Of a stretch of 15,816 nucleotides of DNA, positions 7,129 through 14,425 are shown piece by piece (the first letter of the stretch is position 1; each line of letters opens with the position of its first letter). Below the pieces are notes generated by a model. It saw only the letters and a program-made list of their open reading frames with translations. It was not told the origin of the DNA and made no database searches. Position numbers and translations under genes: made by a program. The stretch comes from Alkalimonas sp. (lineage in GTDB: Bacteria; Pseudomonadota; Gammaproteobacteria; Enterobacterales; Alteromonadaceae). The DNA lies in the NCBI GenBank assembly GCA_007117525.1, contig SKGJ01000034.1, forward strand, positions 1-15,816. The letters are read 5' to 3'.

Positions 7129-9165
7129 ATGACCAGAGAGGGCGATGTGGCCTACCAACATTTATTGCAGCCATTGGACTTGGGCTTTATCCAGCTTCGC
7201 AACCGGGTGGTGATGGGATCGATGCACACCGGGCTGGAAGAAGAAAAAAACGGTTTTGAGAAATTAGCCGCCTTTTATGCCGAGCGCGCCAAAGGAGGCG
7301 TTGGCTTAATTATTACCGGGGGCATCAGCCCAAACTTTCGTGGCAACCTGGTGCCTTTTGGCAGCCAGCTCAGCTTTGGCTGGCAGCTAAAAAAACACCG
7401 CCAGGTCACGGCTGCAGTGCATCAGGAAGGTGCAAAAATCTGTCTGCAACTGCTGCATGCCGGTCGCTATGGCTATCATCCGTTTAATGTCGCACCAAGT
7501 AAAATAAAATCCCCGATCACCCCTTTTACCCCCTCGGAAATGTCCAATCGTCAGATTAAGGGCACCATTACTGATTTTGCCAAAGCCGCCGAGCTGGCGA
7601 AAAAGGCCGGTTACGATGGGGTTGAAATCATGGGCTCTGAAGGCTACCTCATCAATCAGTTTATTTGTCAGCGCACCAATCAGCGCAAGGACGACTGGGG
7701 TGGCAGTTTTGAAAACCGCATCCGCTTTCCGCTGGAAACCATTCAGGCAGTTCGGCAGCGCTGTGGCGATGACTTTATTATTGTCTATCGGTTGTCGATG
7801 CTGGACCTGGTTGAAGATGGCAACAGTTATGAGGAAGTGGTGGCTTTGGCCAAAGCGGTGCAAGAAGCTGGCGTGACCATCATCAATACCGGCATTGGCT
7901 GGCACGAAGCAAGGATCCCGACCATTACCACCCGGGTGCCCCGAGCCGCTTTTAGCTGGATCACCGAGCGGGTGCGCAAGGAGATTGACATTCCGGTGAT
8001 GGCCACCAACCGCATTAATACGCCACAGGTGGCCGAAGATATTCTGGCGCACGGTCAGGCCGACATGGTCTGCATGGCTCGGCCCTTTTTGGCCGATGCC
8101 GATTTTGTCAACAAGGCTGCGGCCAACAAAGCCGACGAAATCAATACCTGCATTGCCTGCAATCAGGCCTGTCTCGATCATGTGTTTCAGAAAAAACGGG
8201 CCAGCTGTTTGGTCAACCCGAGAGCCTGCTATGAAACCGAATTGAATTTTGAAGCAACCTCTCAACCGAAAAAGCTGGCGGTGGTCGGTGCCGGGCCTGC
8301 GGGCCTGGCATTCAGTGTTTATGCGGCGCAGCGTGGCCATCAGGTCACCTTGTTTGATAAGTCGCATCAGATCGGAGGCCAATTCAATTACGCCAAACAG
8401 ATCCCGGGCAAAGAAGAGTTTTACGAAACGCTGCGCTACTTTGGCCGCATGCTGGAGCTGCACCATATTGAGCTTCGGCTTAACAGCGAACAGACGGTTG
8501 AGTCGCTGCAACAGGCTGGCTTTGACGAAGTGGTGCTGGCTACCGGTATTGTCCCTCGTCCGGTTGAAATTGATGGCATCGATCATCCGATGGTGCTGAG
8601 CTATCTGGATGTGCTGCGCGATCACAAGTCGGTTGGCAAAAATGTCGCCATCATCGGCGCCGGCGGCATTGGTTTTGATGTCGCCGAGTACCTGACCGAG
8701 AGCAACTCCCTGACGCTGCAGCCCGAAGCCTGGCTCAAAGAGTGGGGTGTCGATAAGGCCTATCAGGCTCGCGGCGCATTGCTGCCGGAACATCGCCCCG
8801 AACCGGCGGCTCGCAAAATCTACTTGCTGCAACGTAAAAGCAGCAAAGTGGGTGCCGGCCTTGGCAAAACCTCGGGCTGGGCACACCGGGCGTCATTAAA
8901 AAGCAAAGGTGTGGAAAGCATCGCCGGGGTGCAGTACCGCAAAGTAGACGACCATGGCCTCTGGATTGAGATGGATGGCGAAGAGCGTTGTCTGCAAGTC
9001 GACAATGTGGTGGTTTGTGCCGGGCAGTTGCCATTGCGTGAGCTGCAATCTGGTCTGGAAACGGCTGGGATCCCGGTGCACTTGATCGGTGGAGCTGACG
9101 TGGCCGCCGAGCTTGATGCCAAACGCGCCATTCGTCAGGGCGCAGAGTTGGCCGCCCGCATTTAG
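7129..9165 (+). CDS. fadH: 2,4-dienoyl-CoA reductase (NADPH)
   Basis: Reduces 2,4-dienoyl-CoA intermediates so that unsaturated fatty acids can complete beta-oxidation. The 678-residue iron-sulfur flavoprotein is colinear with E. coli FadH (672). Residues 1-330 form the old-yellow-enzyme TIM barrel with FMN, including RNRVVMGSMHTGLEE, catalytic Tyr173 in GSEGYLINQF and His259 in GWHEARIPT. The 4Fe-4S ligands are Cys341, 344, 348 and 360 (CIACNQACLD and the later SCLVNPRAC). Two Rossmann motifs follow: VVGAGPAGLAF (about 385-395, FAD) and AIIGAGGIGFD (about 507-517, NADPH). The N-terminus is about 6 residues longer than in E. coli and the ribosome-binding site is weak, but the ATG at 7129 is the only good candidate in the frame. 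The gene is transcribed away from sppA; no fatty-acid regulator box was recognised upstream. Confidence 0.97.
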   Translation: MTREGDVAYQHLLQPLDLGFIQLRNRVVMGSMHTGLEEEKNGFEKLAAFYAERAKGGVGLIITGGISPNFRGNLVPFGSQLSFGWQLKKHRQVTAAVHQEGAKICLQLLHAGRYGYHPFNVAPSKIKSPITPFTPSEMSNRQIKGTITDFAKAAELAKKAGYDGVEIMGSEGYLINQFICQRTNQRKDDWGGSFENRIRFPLETIQAVRQRCGDDFIIVYRLSMLDLVEDGNSYEEVVALAKAVQEAGVTIINTGIGWHEARIPTITTRVPRAAFSWITERVRKEIDIPVMATNRINTPQVAEDILAHGQADMVCMARPFLADADFVNKAAANKADEINTCIACNQACLDHVFQKKRASCLVNPRACYETELNFEATSQPKKLAVVGAGPAGLAFSVYAAQRGHQVTLFDKSHQIGGQFNYAKQIPGKEEFYETLRYFGRMLELHHIELRLNSEQTVESLQQAGFDEVVLATGIVPRPVEIDGIDHPMVLSYLDVLRDHKSVGKNVAIIGAGGIGFDVAEYLTESNSLTLQPEAWLKEWGVDKAYQARGALLPEHRPEPAARKIYLLQRKSSKVGAGLGKTSGWAHRASLKSKGVESIAGVQYRKVDDHGLWIEMDGEERCLQVDNVVVCAGQLPLRELQSGLETAGIPVHLIGGADVAAELDAKRAIRQGAELAARI

Positions 9166-9185
9166 CACTTTTTGTTTCATGGGTT

Positions 9186-9208
9186 GCCTTGCTGCCTGGC
9201 AGCAGGGC
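9186..9208 (+). terminator. hairpin after fadH, possible terminator
   Basis: A 23-base element in which 11 bases on each side of T9197 pair (one G-T wobble), beginning 20 bases after the fadH stop. The inner pairs must open to make a loop. The T-rich stretch (TTTCTGTCTTTGCTGTTTTT) begins about 11 bases after the stem rather than directly, so termination is plausible but not canonical. Confidence 0.4.
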
Positions 9209-9252
9209 CCTAGTGTGCTTTCTGTCTTTGCTGTTTTTCACGCTTTCTTCCC

Positions 9253-9281
9253 TTGTCGGCCCCCTGAAGCTTTGCTAGCCT
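9253..9281 (+). promoter_or_regulatory. possible upstream promoter of glgCA
   Basis: TTGTCG (9253-9258) and TAGCCT (9276-9281) are separated by exactly 17 bases, and TGC directly before the second box gives an extended -10. Matches to consensus are modest (4/6 and 3/6). If real, the glgC leader would be about 200 bases. The same TGCTAGCCT string occurs before the nitroreductase gene. Confidence 0.35.
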
Positions 9282-9392
9282 GAATGTACCCAAAGAGGGC
9301 ATCAAGCACTGTTTTGGTGCGCTTGGAGCGAGGCGGCTGTTGTGTTTTGGTGCAATTGTCATGCTGTTGACATACTGCTCGCCTAGATTACC

Positions 9393-9426
9393 GCATACGT
9401 ATGCAGTGCCAGCGTCTATACTGCAT
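9393..9426. promoter_or_regulatory. nested palindromes around a TATACT box upstream of glgC
   Basis: GCATACGTATGC (9393-9404) is a perfect 12-base palindrome. Overlapping it, ATGCAGT (9401-9407) and ACTGCAT (9420-9426) are perfect 7-base inverted arms 12 bases apart. TATACT (9417-9422) resembles a -10 box and overlaps the right arm; no good -35 sits 16-18 bases before it, which would fit an activator-dependent promoter. A start near 9429 would give a leader of about 62 bases. Regulatory role is inferred. Confidence 0.4.
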
Positions 9427-9435
9427 TGTGGCCTC

Positions 9436-9474
9436 AGCTTTGCAAACGAATTTGCAGCAAGCTTTCTTTTCTTT
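9436..9474 (+). promoter_or_regulatory. attenuator-like stem-loop in the glgC leader
   Basis: AGCTT plus TGCAAA (9436-9446) pair with TTTGCA (9451-9456) and, after a two-base bulge, AAGCT (9459-9463), closing a CGAA loop. TTCTTTTCTTTG follows directly. This has the shape of a weak, AT-rich terminator, and lies 17 bases before the glgC ribosome-binding site, so partial termination or leader control is possible. Confidence 0.35.
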
Positions 9475-9490
9475 GTTACAGGGAGTCGGT

Positions 9491-10726
9491 ATGTCAGGTG
9501 TATTAACGATGATTTTAGCCGGAGGCGAGGGCACTCGTCTGGCGCCTTTAACCGGGATCCGCGCCAAGCCAGCGGTGCCTTTTGGTGGCAATTATCGCAT
9601 CATAGATTTTGTGCTGAATAACTTTGTTAACTCGGACTTTCTGCAGATTTTCGTCATTACTCAGTTTAAATCCCATTCATTGATGAAGCATCTGGGACGA
9701 GCCTGGCGGGTGTCGGGCCTGACCAACCGCTTTATCGATCCCATTCCGGCGCAAATGCAAACCGGCAAACACTGGTATCTGGGCACGGCCGATGCCGTCT
9801 ATCAAAACCTGCACCTGATCCACGGTCTGGATCCGGAGCAGGTCTGCATCTTCGGTGGCGATCACATCTACAAAATGGACGTACGGCAAATGCTGGATTT
9901 TCACCGTCAAAACAACGCCAGCATGACGGTCGCTGCCATTCCGGTGCCGGTCGCCGATGCGCATCACTTTGGCGTGATTGAAGTCGATAGCAGCGGTAAG
10001 ATGATCGGCTTTGAAGAGAAGCCCAGCAGCAATCCGAAAACCATCCCCGGCCGGCCCGATTACGTGCTGGCCTCGATGGGGAACTACATTTTTGAAAAAG
10101 ACTGCCTGATTGACAGCCTGGAAGCCGATGCGGCTGATGTGGGTTCCAGCCATGATTTTGGCAAGAACATTATTCCAAAGCTGTTTCCCGCCGGCGATGT
10201 CTATGTGTATGACTTCTCGAGCAATATGATCCGTGGCGAGCAGGAAATTTCGCGCGGTTACTGGCGCGATGTCGGCACCCTCGACTCTTACTACGAAGCC
10301 AATATGGATCTGATTGCGGTGATCCCGCCTTTCGATTTGTACAACCGCTACTGGCCACTACGTAGCTACACACCGCCGATGCCACCGGCTAAGTTTGTGC
10401 ATGATGAAGCCAACCGCACCGGTCAGGCCATCAGTTCGATGGTATCCTCCGGCTGCATCATCAGTGGCTCCATCGTGTATCACTCGATACTGGGCTACAA
10501 TGTGCACGTCCACAGCCATGCGTACATCGAAAAATGCGTGCTGATGGGCAACAACGACATTGGGCGAGGCTGCCGCATCCGGCGCGCCATTATCGACAAA
10601 GATGTAAAAATTGCTCCCAATACCGTAATAGGTGAAGATCTCAGCCTGGACCGGCAACGATTTCATGTCTCCGACGGGGGCGTCATTGTGATCCCGAAAG
10701 GCTCCAGAGTCGGGTTTGATCAATAA
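9491..10726 (+). CDS. glgC: glucose-1-phosphate adenylyltransferase (ADP-glucose pyrophosphorylase)
   Basis: Makes ADP-glucose from ATP and glucose 1-phosphate, the committed step of bacterial glycogen synthesis. The 411-residue protein has the nucleotidyltransferase N-domain: LAGGEGTRLAPLTGIRAKP (9-27), YRIIDF (35-40), catalytic Asp124 in FGGDHIYKMD, the sugar-phosphate Lys177 in FEEKP, and YWRDVGTLDSYYEANMDL (257-274). A left-handed beta-helix domain follows. The start at 9491 is supported by AGGGAG 5 bases upstream; the same frame is open to 9401 but that part lies in the regulatory leader. It is shorter than E. coli GlgC (431), lacking the N-terminal extension, and has Ile23 where E. coli has the fructose-1,6-bisphosphate-contacting Lys39. 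glgA follows after 24 bases, clearly one operon. Confidence 0.95.
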   Translation: MSGVLTMILAGGEGTRLAPLTGIRAKPAVPFGGNYRIIDFVLNNFVNSDFLQIFVITQFKSHSLMKHLGRAWRVSGLTNRFIDPIPAQMQTGKHWYLGTADAVYQNLHLIHGLDPEQVCIFGGDHIYKMDVRQMLDFHRQNNASMTVAAIPVPVADAHHFGVIEVDSSGKMIGFEEKPSSNPKTIPGRPDYVLASMGNYIFEKDCLIDSLEADAADVGSSHDFGKNIIPKLFPAGDVYVYDFSSNMIRGEQEISRGYWRDVGTLDSYYEANMDLIAVIPPFDLYNRYWPLRSYTPPMPPAKFVHDEANRTGQAISSMVSSGCIISGSIVYHSILGYNVHVHSHAYIEKCVLMGNNDIGRGCRIRRAIIDKDVKIAPNTVIGEDLSLDRQRFHVSDGGVIVIPKGSRVGFDQ

Positions 10727-10750
10727 CTGTCTGAAGGAAAGCATGCTCCA

Positions 10751-12154
10751 ATGCGTATTTTGATGTTGTGCAGTGAATACGAAGGTTTAATCAAAACCGG
10801 TGGCCTGGCCGATGCCTGCCGCGGCCTGACCAAAGCCTTGGTTGAAGCTGGCCATGAAGTGCTGGTGATGCTACCACGCTATGCGTCCTTGTACGAGACG
10901 CCAACAGAGGCCTGGCAATCCGTGTATCTGACACTGGGTGAACGCACTCTGGGCTGTGCTGTCCGGCATTTAACACTGGACGGCGTTGCCATTGCTCTGG
11001 TGGAGCATCACGAGTTTTTCCAGCGGCTGCGCCCTTACGACGATGGCGACCAAGGCTATGGTGATAACCCGCTGCGCTTTGCATTTTTTTGCAAAGCCGC
11101 TCTTGCCTGGTGCCGTGAGCAGCACTTTTGTCCCGACATTATCCATGGCCACGACTGGCAAACGGCTCTGGCTGGGGTCTATTTGCAGCAAGAGCAGGCG
11201 CAGGATGATTTTTTCGCGCAAAGCCGCTTTGTCTTTACCATTCACAATGGTGCTTATCAGGAAGTGGTTCACCCGGATTGGGCGGCACAGTTGGAGCTGC
11301 CGCCAGAGCCGGCAGGTGTCAACCTGCTGCAGCATGGCGTGCAAAGCGCCAGCAAGCTCAATACCGTCAGCCAGGGGTATCGGGATGAGCTTTTGACCGA
11401 ACCCTCCGGCATGGGGCTGGCGGCTTTGTATCAGTCCAGGCAGCCGGATTTTAGCGGCATTCTCAATGGTTGCGATTACAGCCTGTGGCACCCGGCGCAA
11501 GACCGGCATCTGGTGGCCCATTACGATTGGCCGGACTTGACCGGCAAAGCTGATTGCAAGGCCTGGTTGCGGCAACACCATCAATTGCCAGAGAAATCCG
11601 TCCCACTTTTTGTCGCTGTCAGTCGCATCACTGGCCAAAAAGGCTTTGATTACCTGCTGCCGGCGCTGGAGCAATGGTTGCCTACGACCGAATCGCAGTT
11701 GCTGATTATGGGCACAGGCGAGCGGCGCTACACCCAGGCCTTGTTTGAACTGGCTGCTCGCTTTAAGGGGCAGATGAGTTTTGTGATGGGCTTTGATGAA
11801 AGTCTGGCGCACAAAATCGAAGCCGGTGGTGACTTCTTTTTAATGCCGTCTTTGTTTGAACCTTGTGGCCTCAATCAAATCTACAGCTTGCGTTACGGTA
11901 CTGTACCCATTGTACGGGCGACCGGAGGCTTGAAGGATACGGTGGTGCCATACCCAGCCAAAGGCAGTACCGGCATTCACTTTAACGAGCCCTGCGCCGA
12001 GGCTCTGCTGGGAGCTTTGCAACAAGCGGATGAGCTGTATCGGCAGCCCAGGCAACTGACTGCGATGCAGCAACGGGGCATGGCGCAGCAATTTAGCTGG
12101 CAGCAAGCGCGTCAGGCTTACGAGGCCATGTACCAGGCAGCGCTGGCGGACTGA
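10751..12154 (+). CDS. glgA: glycogen synthase, ADP-glucose specific (GT5)
   Basis: Transfers glucose from ADP-glucose to the growing alpha-1,4-glucan chain. The 467-residue GT-B fold protein has the N-terminal KTGGLAD signature (Lys15 binds ADP-glucose), HGHDWQT at 132-138, the SRITGQKGFD segment with Arg292 and Lys297, and the retaining-glycosyltransferase motif with Glu370 in SLFEPCGLNQIYSLRYG followed by VRATGGLKDTV. Length is close to the E. coli enzyme (477). AAGGAAA lies at 10734-10740; an ATG at 10743 is out of frame, so 10751 is used. It is co-transcribed with glgC. The branching and debranching enzymes and the phosphorylase are not in the window. No clear intrinsic terminator follows. 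Confidence 0.95.
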   Translation: MRILMLCSEYEGLIKTGGLADACRGLTKALVEAGHEVLVMLPRYASLYETPTEAWQSVYLTLGERTLGCAVRHLTLDGVAIALVEHHEFFQRLRPYDDGDQGYGDNPLRFAFFCKAALAWCREQHFCPDIIHGHDWQTALAGVYLQQEQAQDDFFAQSRFVFTIHNGAYQEVVHPDWAAQLELPPEPAGVNLLQHGVQSASKLNTVSQGYRDELLTEPSGMGLAALYQSRQPDFSGILNGCDYSLWHPAQDRHLVAHYDWPDLTGKADCKAWLRQHHQLPEKSVPLFVAVSRITGQKGFDYLLPALEQWLPTTESQLLIMGTGERRYTQALFELAARFKGQMSFVMGFDESLAHKIEAGGDFFLMPSLFEPCGLNQIYSLRYGTVPIVRATGGLKDTVVPYPAKGSTGIHFNEPCAEALLGALQQADELYRQPRQLTAMQQRGMAQQFSWQQARQAYEAMYQAALAD

Positions 12155-12204
12155 GCAGTCTGAGCATTCGCCAAGCGCTTGCACGCAAATCCGCACAAAA
12201 GCCG

Positions 12205-12238
12205 TAGGCAGGCCACACAACTTCTGCTAGCCTAGCAG
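12205..12238 (+). promoter_or_regulatory. possible promoter and palindrome before the nitroreductase gene
   Basis: TAGGCA (12205-12210) and TAGCCT (12228-12233) are 17 bases apart with TGC just before the second box. CTGCTAG (12224-12230) and CTAGCAG (12232-12238) form a perfect 7-base palindrome around C12231 that covers the putative -10, as a repressor site might. Box quality is low, so the promoter call is tentative; the palindrome itself is plain. Confidence 0.35.
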
Positions 12239-12282
12239 TTCGTTCTATCACGGTTTTCTTTCGCTCTGAAAAGGGTTTTTCT

Positions 12283-12840
12283 ATGGATGCGATCACCTTA
12301 TTGACCACACGGCAGTCTTGCCCCCGTTTAATGGAGCCTGCACCTGCTGGGGATGACTTGGATTTAATTAAGCGTGCGGCCTTACGGGTGCCGGATCATG
12401 GTGGCTTGCGCCCCTGGCGCTTTAGCATTGTCCAGGGCAAAGCTGCGCTGGAGCGGCTGGGCGACATTTTTGCCGAAGCCGCCGTCGAGGACGATCCTTC
12501 CATTGCCAATGAGCTGTTGGAGCGTGCCCGGCAATTGCCGCTGCGGGCCCCGATGGTGATTGTCTGCATTGCTCGTTGCAACAGTACCGCCAAGATCCCG
12601 CTACACGAGCAGGTGCAATCGGCCGCCTGCTCCGTGATGGCAATGCAGCAAGCCGCCTTTGCGCTGGGCTATGGCGCCATCTGGCGAACTGGCATGTACG
12701 CGGAAATGGAGTTTGTCAAACAATCGCTGGAGCTGGGCGAAGACGATGAGATTGTCGGCTTTTTGTATCTGGGAACACCTGTTAATCCGGTTCGTATCCG
12801 CGCGGAGCTGGACCCGGCGGATTTTTTCTCAGATTTCTGA
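12283..12840 (+). CDS. ydjA: YdjA-like FMN nitroreductase-family oxidoreductase
   Basis: A 185-residue member of the small nitroreductase family that binds FMN, probably as a dimer, and transfers hydride from NAD(P)H; the physiological substrate is not known. It matches E. coli YdjA (183 residues) in order: MDAITLLTTRQSCPRL with the FMN-contacting Arg/Ser region, RVPDHGGLRPWRF (35-47), RAPMVIVCIARC, the QSAACSVMAMQQAAFALG helix, GAIWRTG, and GFLYLGTP near the C-terminus. The ATG at 12283 has AAGGG 7 bases upstream. In E. coli ydjA neighbours sppA; here fadH and glgCA lie between. It ends 16 bases before a strong bidirectional terminator shared with asnS. Confidence 0.88.
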   Translation: MDAITLLTTRQSCPRLMEPAPAGDDLDLIKRAALRVPDHGGLRPWRFSIVQGKAALERLGDIFAEAAVEDDPSIANELLERARQLPLRAPMVIVCIARCNSTAKIPLHEQVQSAACSVMAMQQAAFALGYGAIWRTGMYAEMEFVKQSLELGEDDEIVGFLYLGTPVNPVRIRAELDPADFFSDF

Positions 12841-12856
12841 CAACTTGCTTGGTTAG

Positions 12857-12891
12857 AAACAACAAGCCCCGCATCGCGGGGCTTGTTGTTT
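12857..12891. terminator. bidirectional terminator between the nitroreductase gene and asnS
   Basis: AAACAACAAGCCCCGC (12857-12872) pairs perfectly over 16 bases with its reverse complement (12876-12891), loop ATC. The GC-rich core with T-rich 3' flank on both strands (TTGTTGTTT either way) serves both convergent genes. Confidence 0.9.
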
Positions 12892-12905
12892 GTCTGCAAG
12901 GACGA

Positions 12906-14306
12906 TTAGAAATCGGCATTGCCAGGGGTGCGAGGGAAGGGGATCACATCCCGCACATTGCCCATGCCGGTGACATAGCTGACAAGACGCTCAAAACCCA
13001 GACCAAAGCCAGAGTGAGGCACGGTGCCATAACGGCGTAGATCGCGGTACCAGCCGTAATCGTCTTTGTTAAGGCCCATCGCTGCCAGCCGCTCATCCAG
13101 CTTGTCGAGCCGCTCTTCACGCTGACTGCCGCCAATGATTTCACCAATGCCGGGGGCCAGAATGTCCATCGCCGCCACCGTCTTGCCATCTTCGTTCAAG
13201 CGCATGTAGAAAGCTTTGATGTCTTTCGGGTAGTTTTGCAAAATAATGGGGGCGCCCACATGCTCTTCGGCCAGGTAGCGCTCGTGCTCGGACTGCAAAT
13301 CGATGCCCCATTCGACCGGGTAGTTGAAGGTTTTGCCGCAGTTTTGCAAGATCGCAATCGCATCGGTGTAGTCCATCCGTACAAAGCTGGAGTCGACCAT
13401 CTTTTGCAGGCGGTTGATGGCGTCTTTATCGACCCGCTCGGCAAAAAAGGCCATGTCATCGGCCCGCTCTTCCAGCACCGCTTTAAAGACATACTTCAGC
13501 ATGTCTTCAGCCAGTTGGGCCACATCGGCCAGCTCGGCAAAGGCCACTTCCGGTTCAATCATCCAGAACTCCGCCAGATGGCGGCTGGTGTTGGAGTTTT
13601 CTGCGCGAAAGGTCGGGCCAAAGGTATAGACTTTCGACAGGGCGCAGCAGTAGGTTTCCACGTTCAACTGGCCGGAGACCGTCAGGAAGGTTTCCCGATC
13701 GAAGAAGTCCTGGCTGTAATCTACTTTTCCATCGTCGGTACGAGGCAGGTTCTCCAGATCCAGGGTGCTAACCCGGAACATTTCGCCAGCCCCTTCGGTA
13801 TCTGAGCCGGTGATGATGGGGGTGCTGATCCAGTAAAAGCCACGCTGATGGAAAAAGCGGTGGACTGCCTGGGCTAAACAGTTGCGGACCCGGGTGACTG
13901 CGCCGTGAATGTTGGTGCGTGGACGCAGATGGGCGAACTCGCGCAGGTACTCCATTGAGTGGCGTTTTGGCGCCATTGGGTAGGTATCGGGATTCTCAAC
14001 CCAACCGACCACTTGCACTGCGCTGGCCTGGATCTCAAACTGTTGGCCCTGGCCTTCTGAGCGGGCAATCTGGCCGCTGACGATCACCGAGCACGCCGTG
14101 GTTAAACGTTTAACTTCACTGTCGTAATTGGCCAGATTGGCCGGTACCACGGCCTGAACGGCGTCGAAGCAGCTGCCATCGTGCACAGCCACAAAAGAAA
14201 TACCGGCTTTGGAATCGCGTTTGGTACGAACCCAGCCTTTGACAGTGACGGTATCGCCAACAGCGTAGCGACCGCTTAAAACATCATGAATCACAGCATC
14301 GGACAT
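12906..14306 (-). CDS. asnS: asparaginyl-tRNA synthetase
   Basis: Charges tRNA-Asn with asparagine, an essential step of translation. The 466-residue length equals the E. coli enzyme. An N-terminal OB-fold anticodon-binding domain (about 20-105, [17 protein letters not shown]) precedes a class IIb catalytic core. Visible are [17 protein letters not shown] (161-177), [10 protein letters not shown], motif 2 ([18 protein letters not shown], 227-244), the insertion [18 protein letters not shown], and motif 3 ([14 protein letters not shown], 431-444). The ATG at 14306 has GGAG about 8 bases upstream. A possible promoter lies at 14373-14400. No irregular residues noted. Presence of AsnRS implies direct charging rather than sole reliance on amidotransferase. 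Confidence 0.97.
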   Translation of the reverse strand: MSDAVIHDVLSGRYAVGDTVTVKGWVRTKRDSKAGISFVAVHDGSCFDAVQAVVPANLANYDSEVKRLTTACSVIVSGQIARSEGQGQQFEIQASAVQVVGWVENPDTYPMAPKRHSMEYLREFAHLRPRTNIHGAVTRVRNCLAQAVHRFFHQRGFYWISTPIITGSDTEGAGEMFRVSTLDLENLPRTDDGKVDYSQDFFDRETFLTVSGQLNVETYCCALSKVYTFGPTFRAENSNTSRHLAEFWMIEPEVAFAELADVAQLAEDMLKYVFKAVLEERADDMAFFAERVDKDAINRLQKMVDSSFVRMDYTDAIAILQNCGKTFNYPVEWGIDLQSEHERYLAEEHVGAPIILQNYPKDIKAFYMRLNEDGKTVAAMDILAPGIGEIIGGSQREERLDKLDERLAAMGLNKDDYGWYRDLRRYGTVPHSGFGLGFERLVSYVTGMGNVRDVIPFPRTPGNADF

Positions 14307-14372
14307 GCTTGAGAGCTCCGTGTAAAGTTGGAAACCTGGCGGTTAAATTTGGTCAAAACAACAAGACATGTA

Positions 14373-14400
14373 ATGATACTGACGCAGTGACTGAACACAA
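14373..14400 (-). promoter_or_regulatory. possible asnS promoter
   Basis: On the minus strand TTGTGT (14400-14395) and TATCAT (14378-14373) are separated by 16 bases; the -10 matches 5 of 6 but the -35 only 3 of 6. It would give a leader of about 60 bases. Tentative. Confidence 0.3.
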
Positions 14401-14425
14401 GCAAAACTTGGGTTTTTATGCCGAT

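Larger units (their letters stand above)
9166..9490. other. 325-base noncoding region between fadH and glgC
   Basis: No credible gene is seen. From left to right it holds a strong 11-pair hairpin (9186-9208), a possible promoter (9253-9281), an 11-base direct repeat (9310-9320 and 9343-9353), a cluster of palindromes around a TATACT box (9393-9426), a stem-loop followed by pyrimidine-rich sequence (9436-9474) and the glgC ribosome-binding site AGGGAG (9480-9485). The density of symmetric elements suggests a regulated leader for glgCA. Confidence 0.6.

Noticed and set aside
7387..8886. 499-codon open frame antisense to fadH
   Set aside because: It lies wholly inside the well-conserved fadH gene, its translation shows no recognisable domain, and it has no ribosome-binding site; it is a composition shadow.
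9367..9372. Perfect TTGACA as a glgC promoter -35
   Set aside because: No acceptable -10 box lies 16-18 bases downstream; TAGATT is 11 bases away and CATACG 21.
9401..9490. 30-codon N-terminal extension of GlgC
   Set aside because: The family begins near MSGVLTMILAGG, AGGGAG precedes the ATG at 9491, and the extension covers palindromic leader DNA.
9340..9621. 93-codon open frame in the fadH-glgC gap
   Set aside because: It runs into glgC in another frame, spans the palindromes, and has no family similarity or good ribosome-binding site.
12151..12181. Repeat CTGAGCA and palindrome CAAGCGCTTG as a glgA terminator
   Set aside because: The palindrome has no loop and no following T-run; the direct repeat is only 7 bases.
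14309..14425. 39-codon extension of the small membrane protein
   Set aside because: It starts at TTG at the asnS edge without a ribosome-binding site, and the extension is not membrane-like or conserved-looking.
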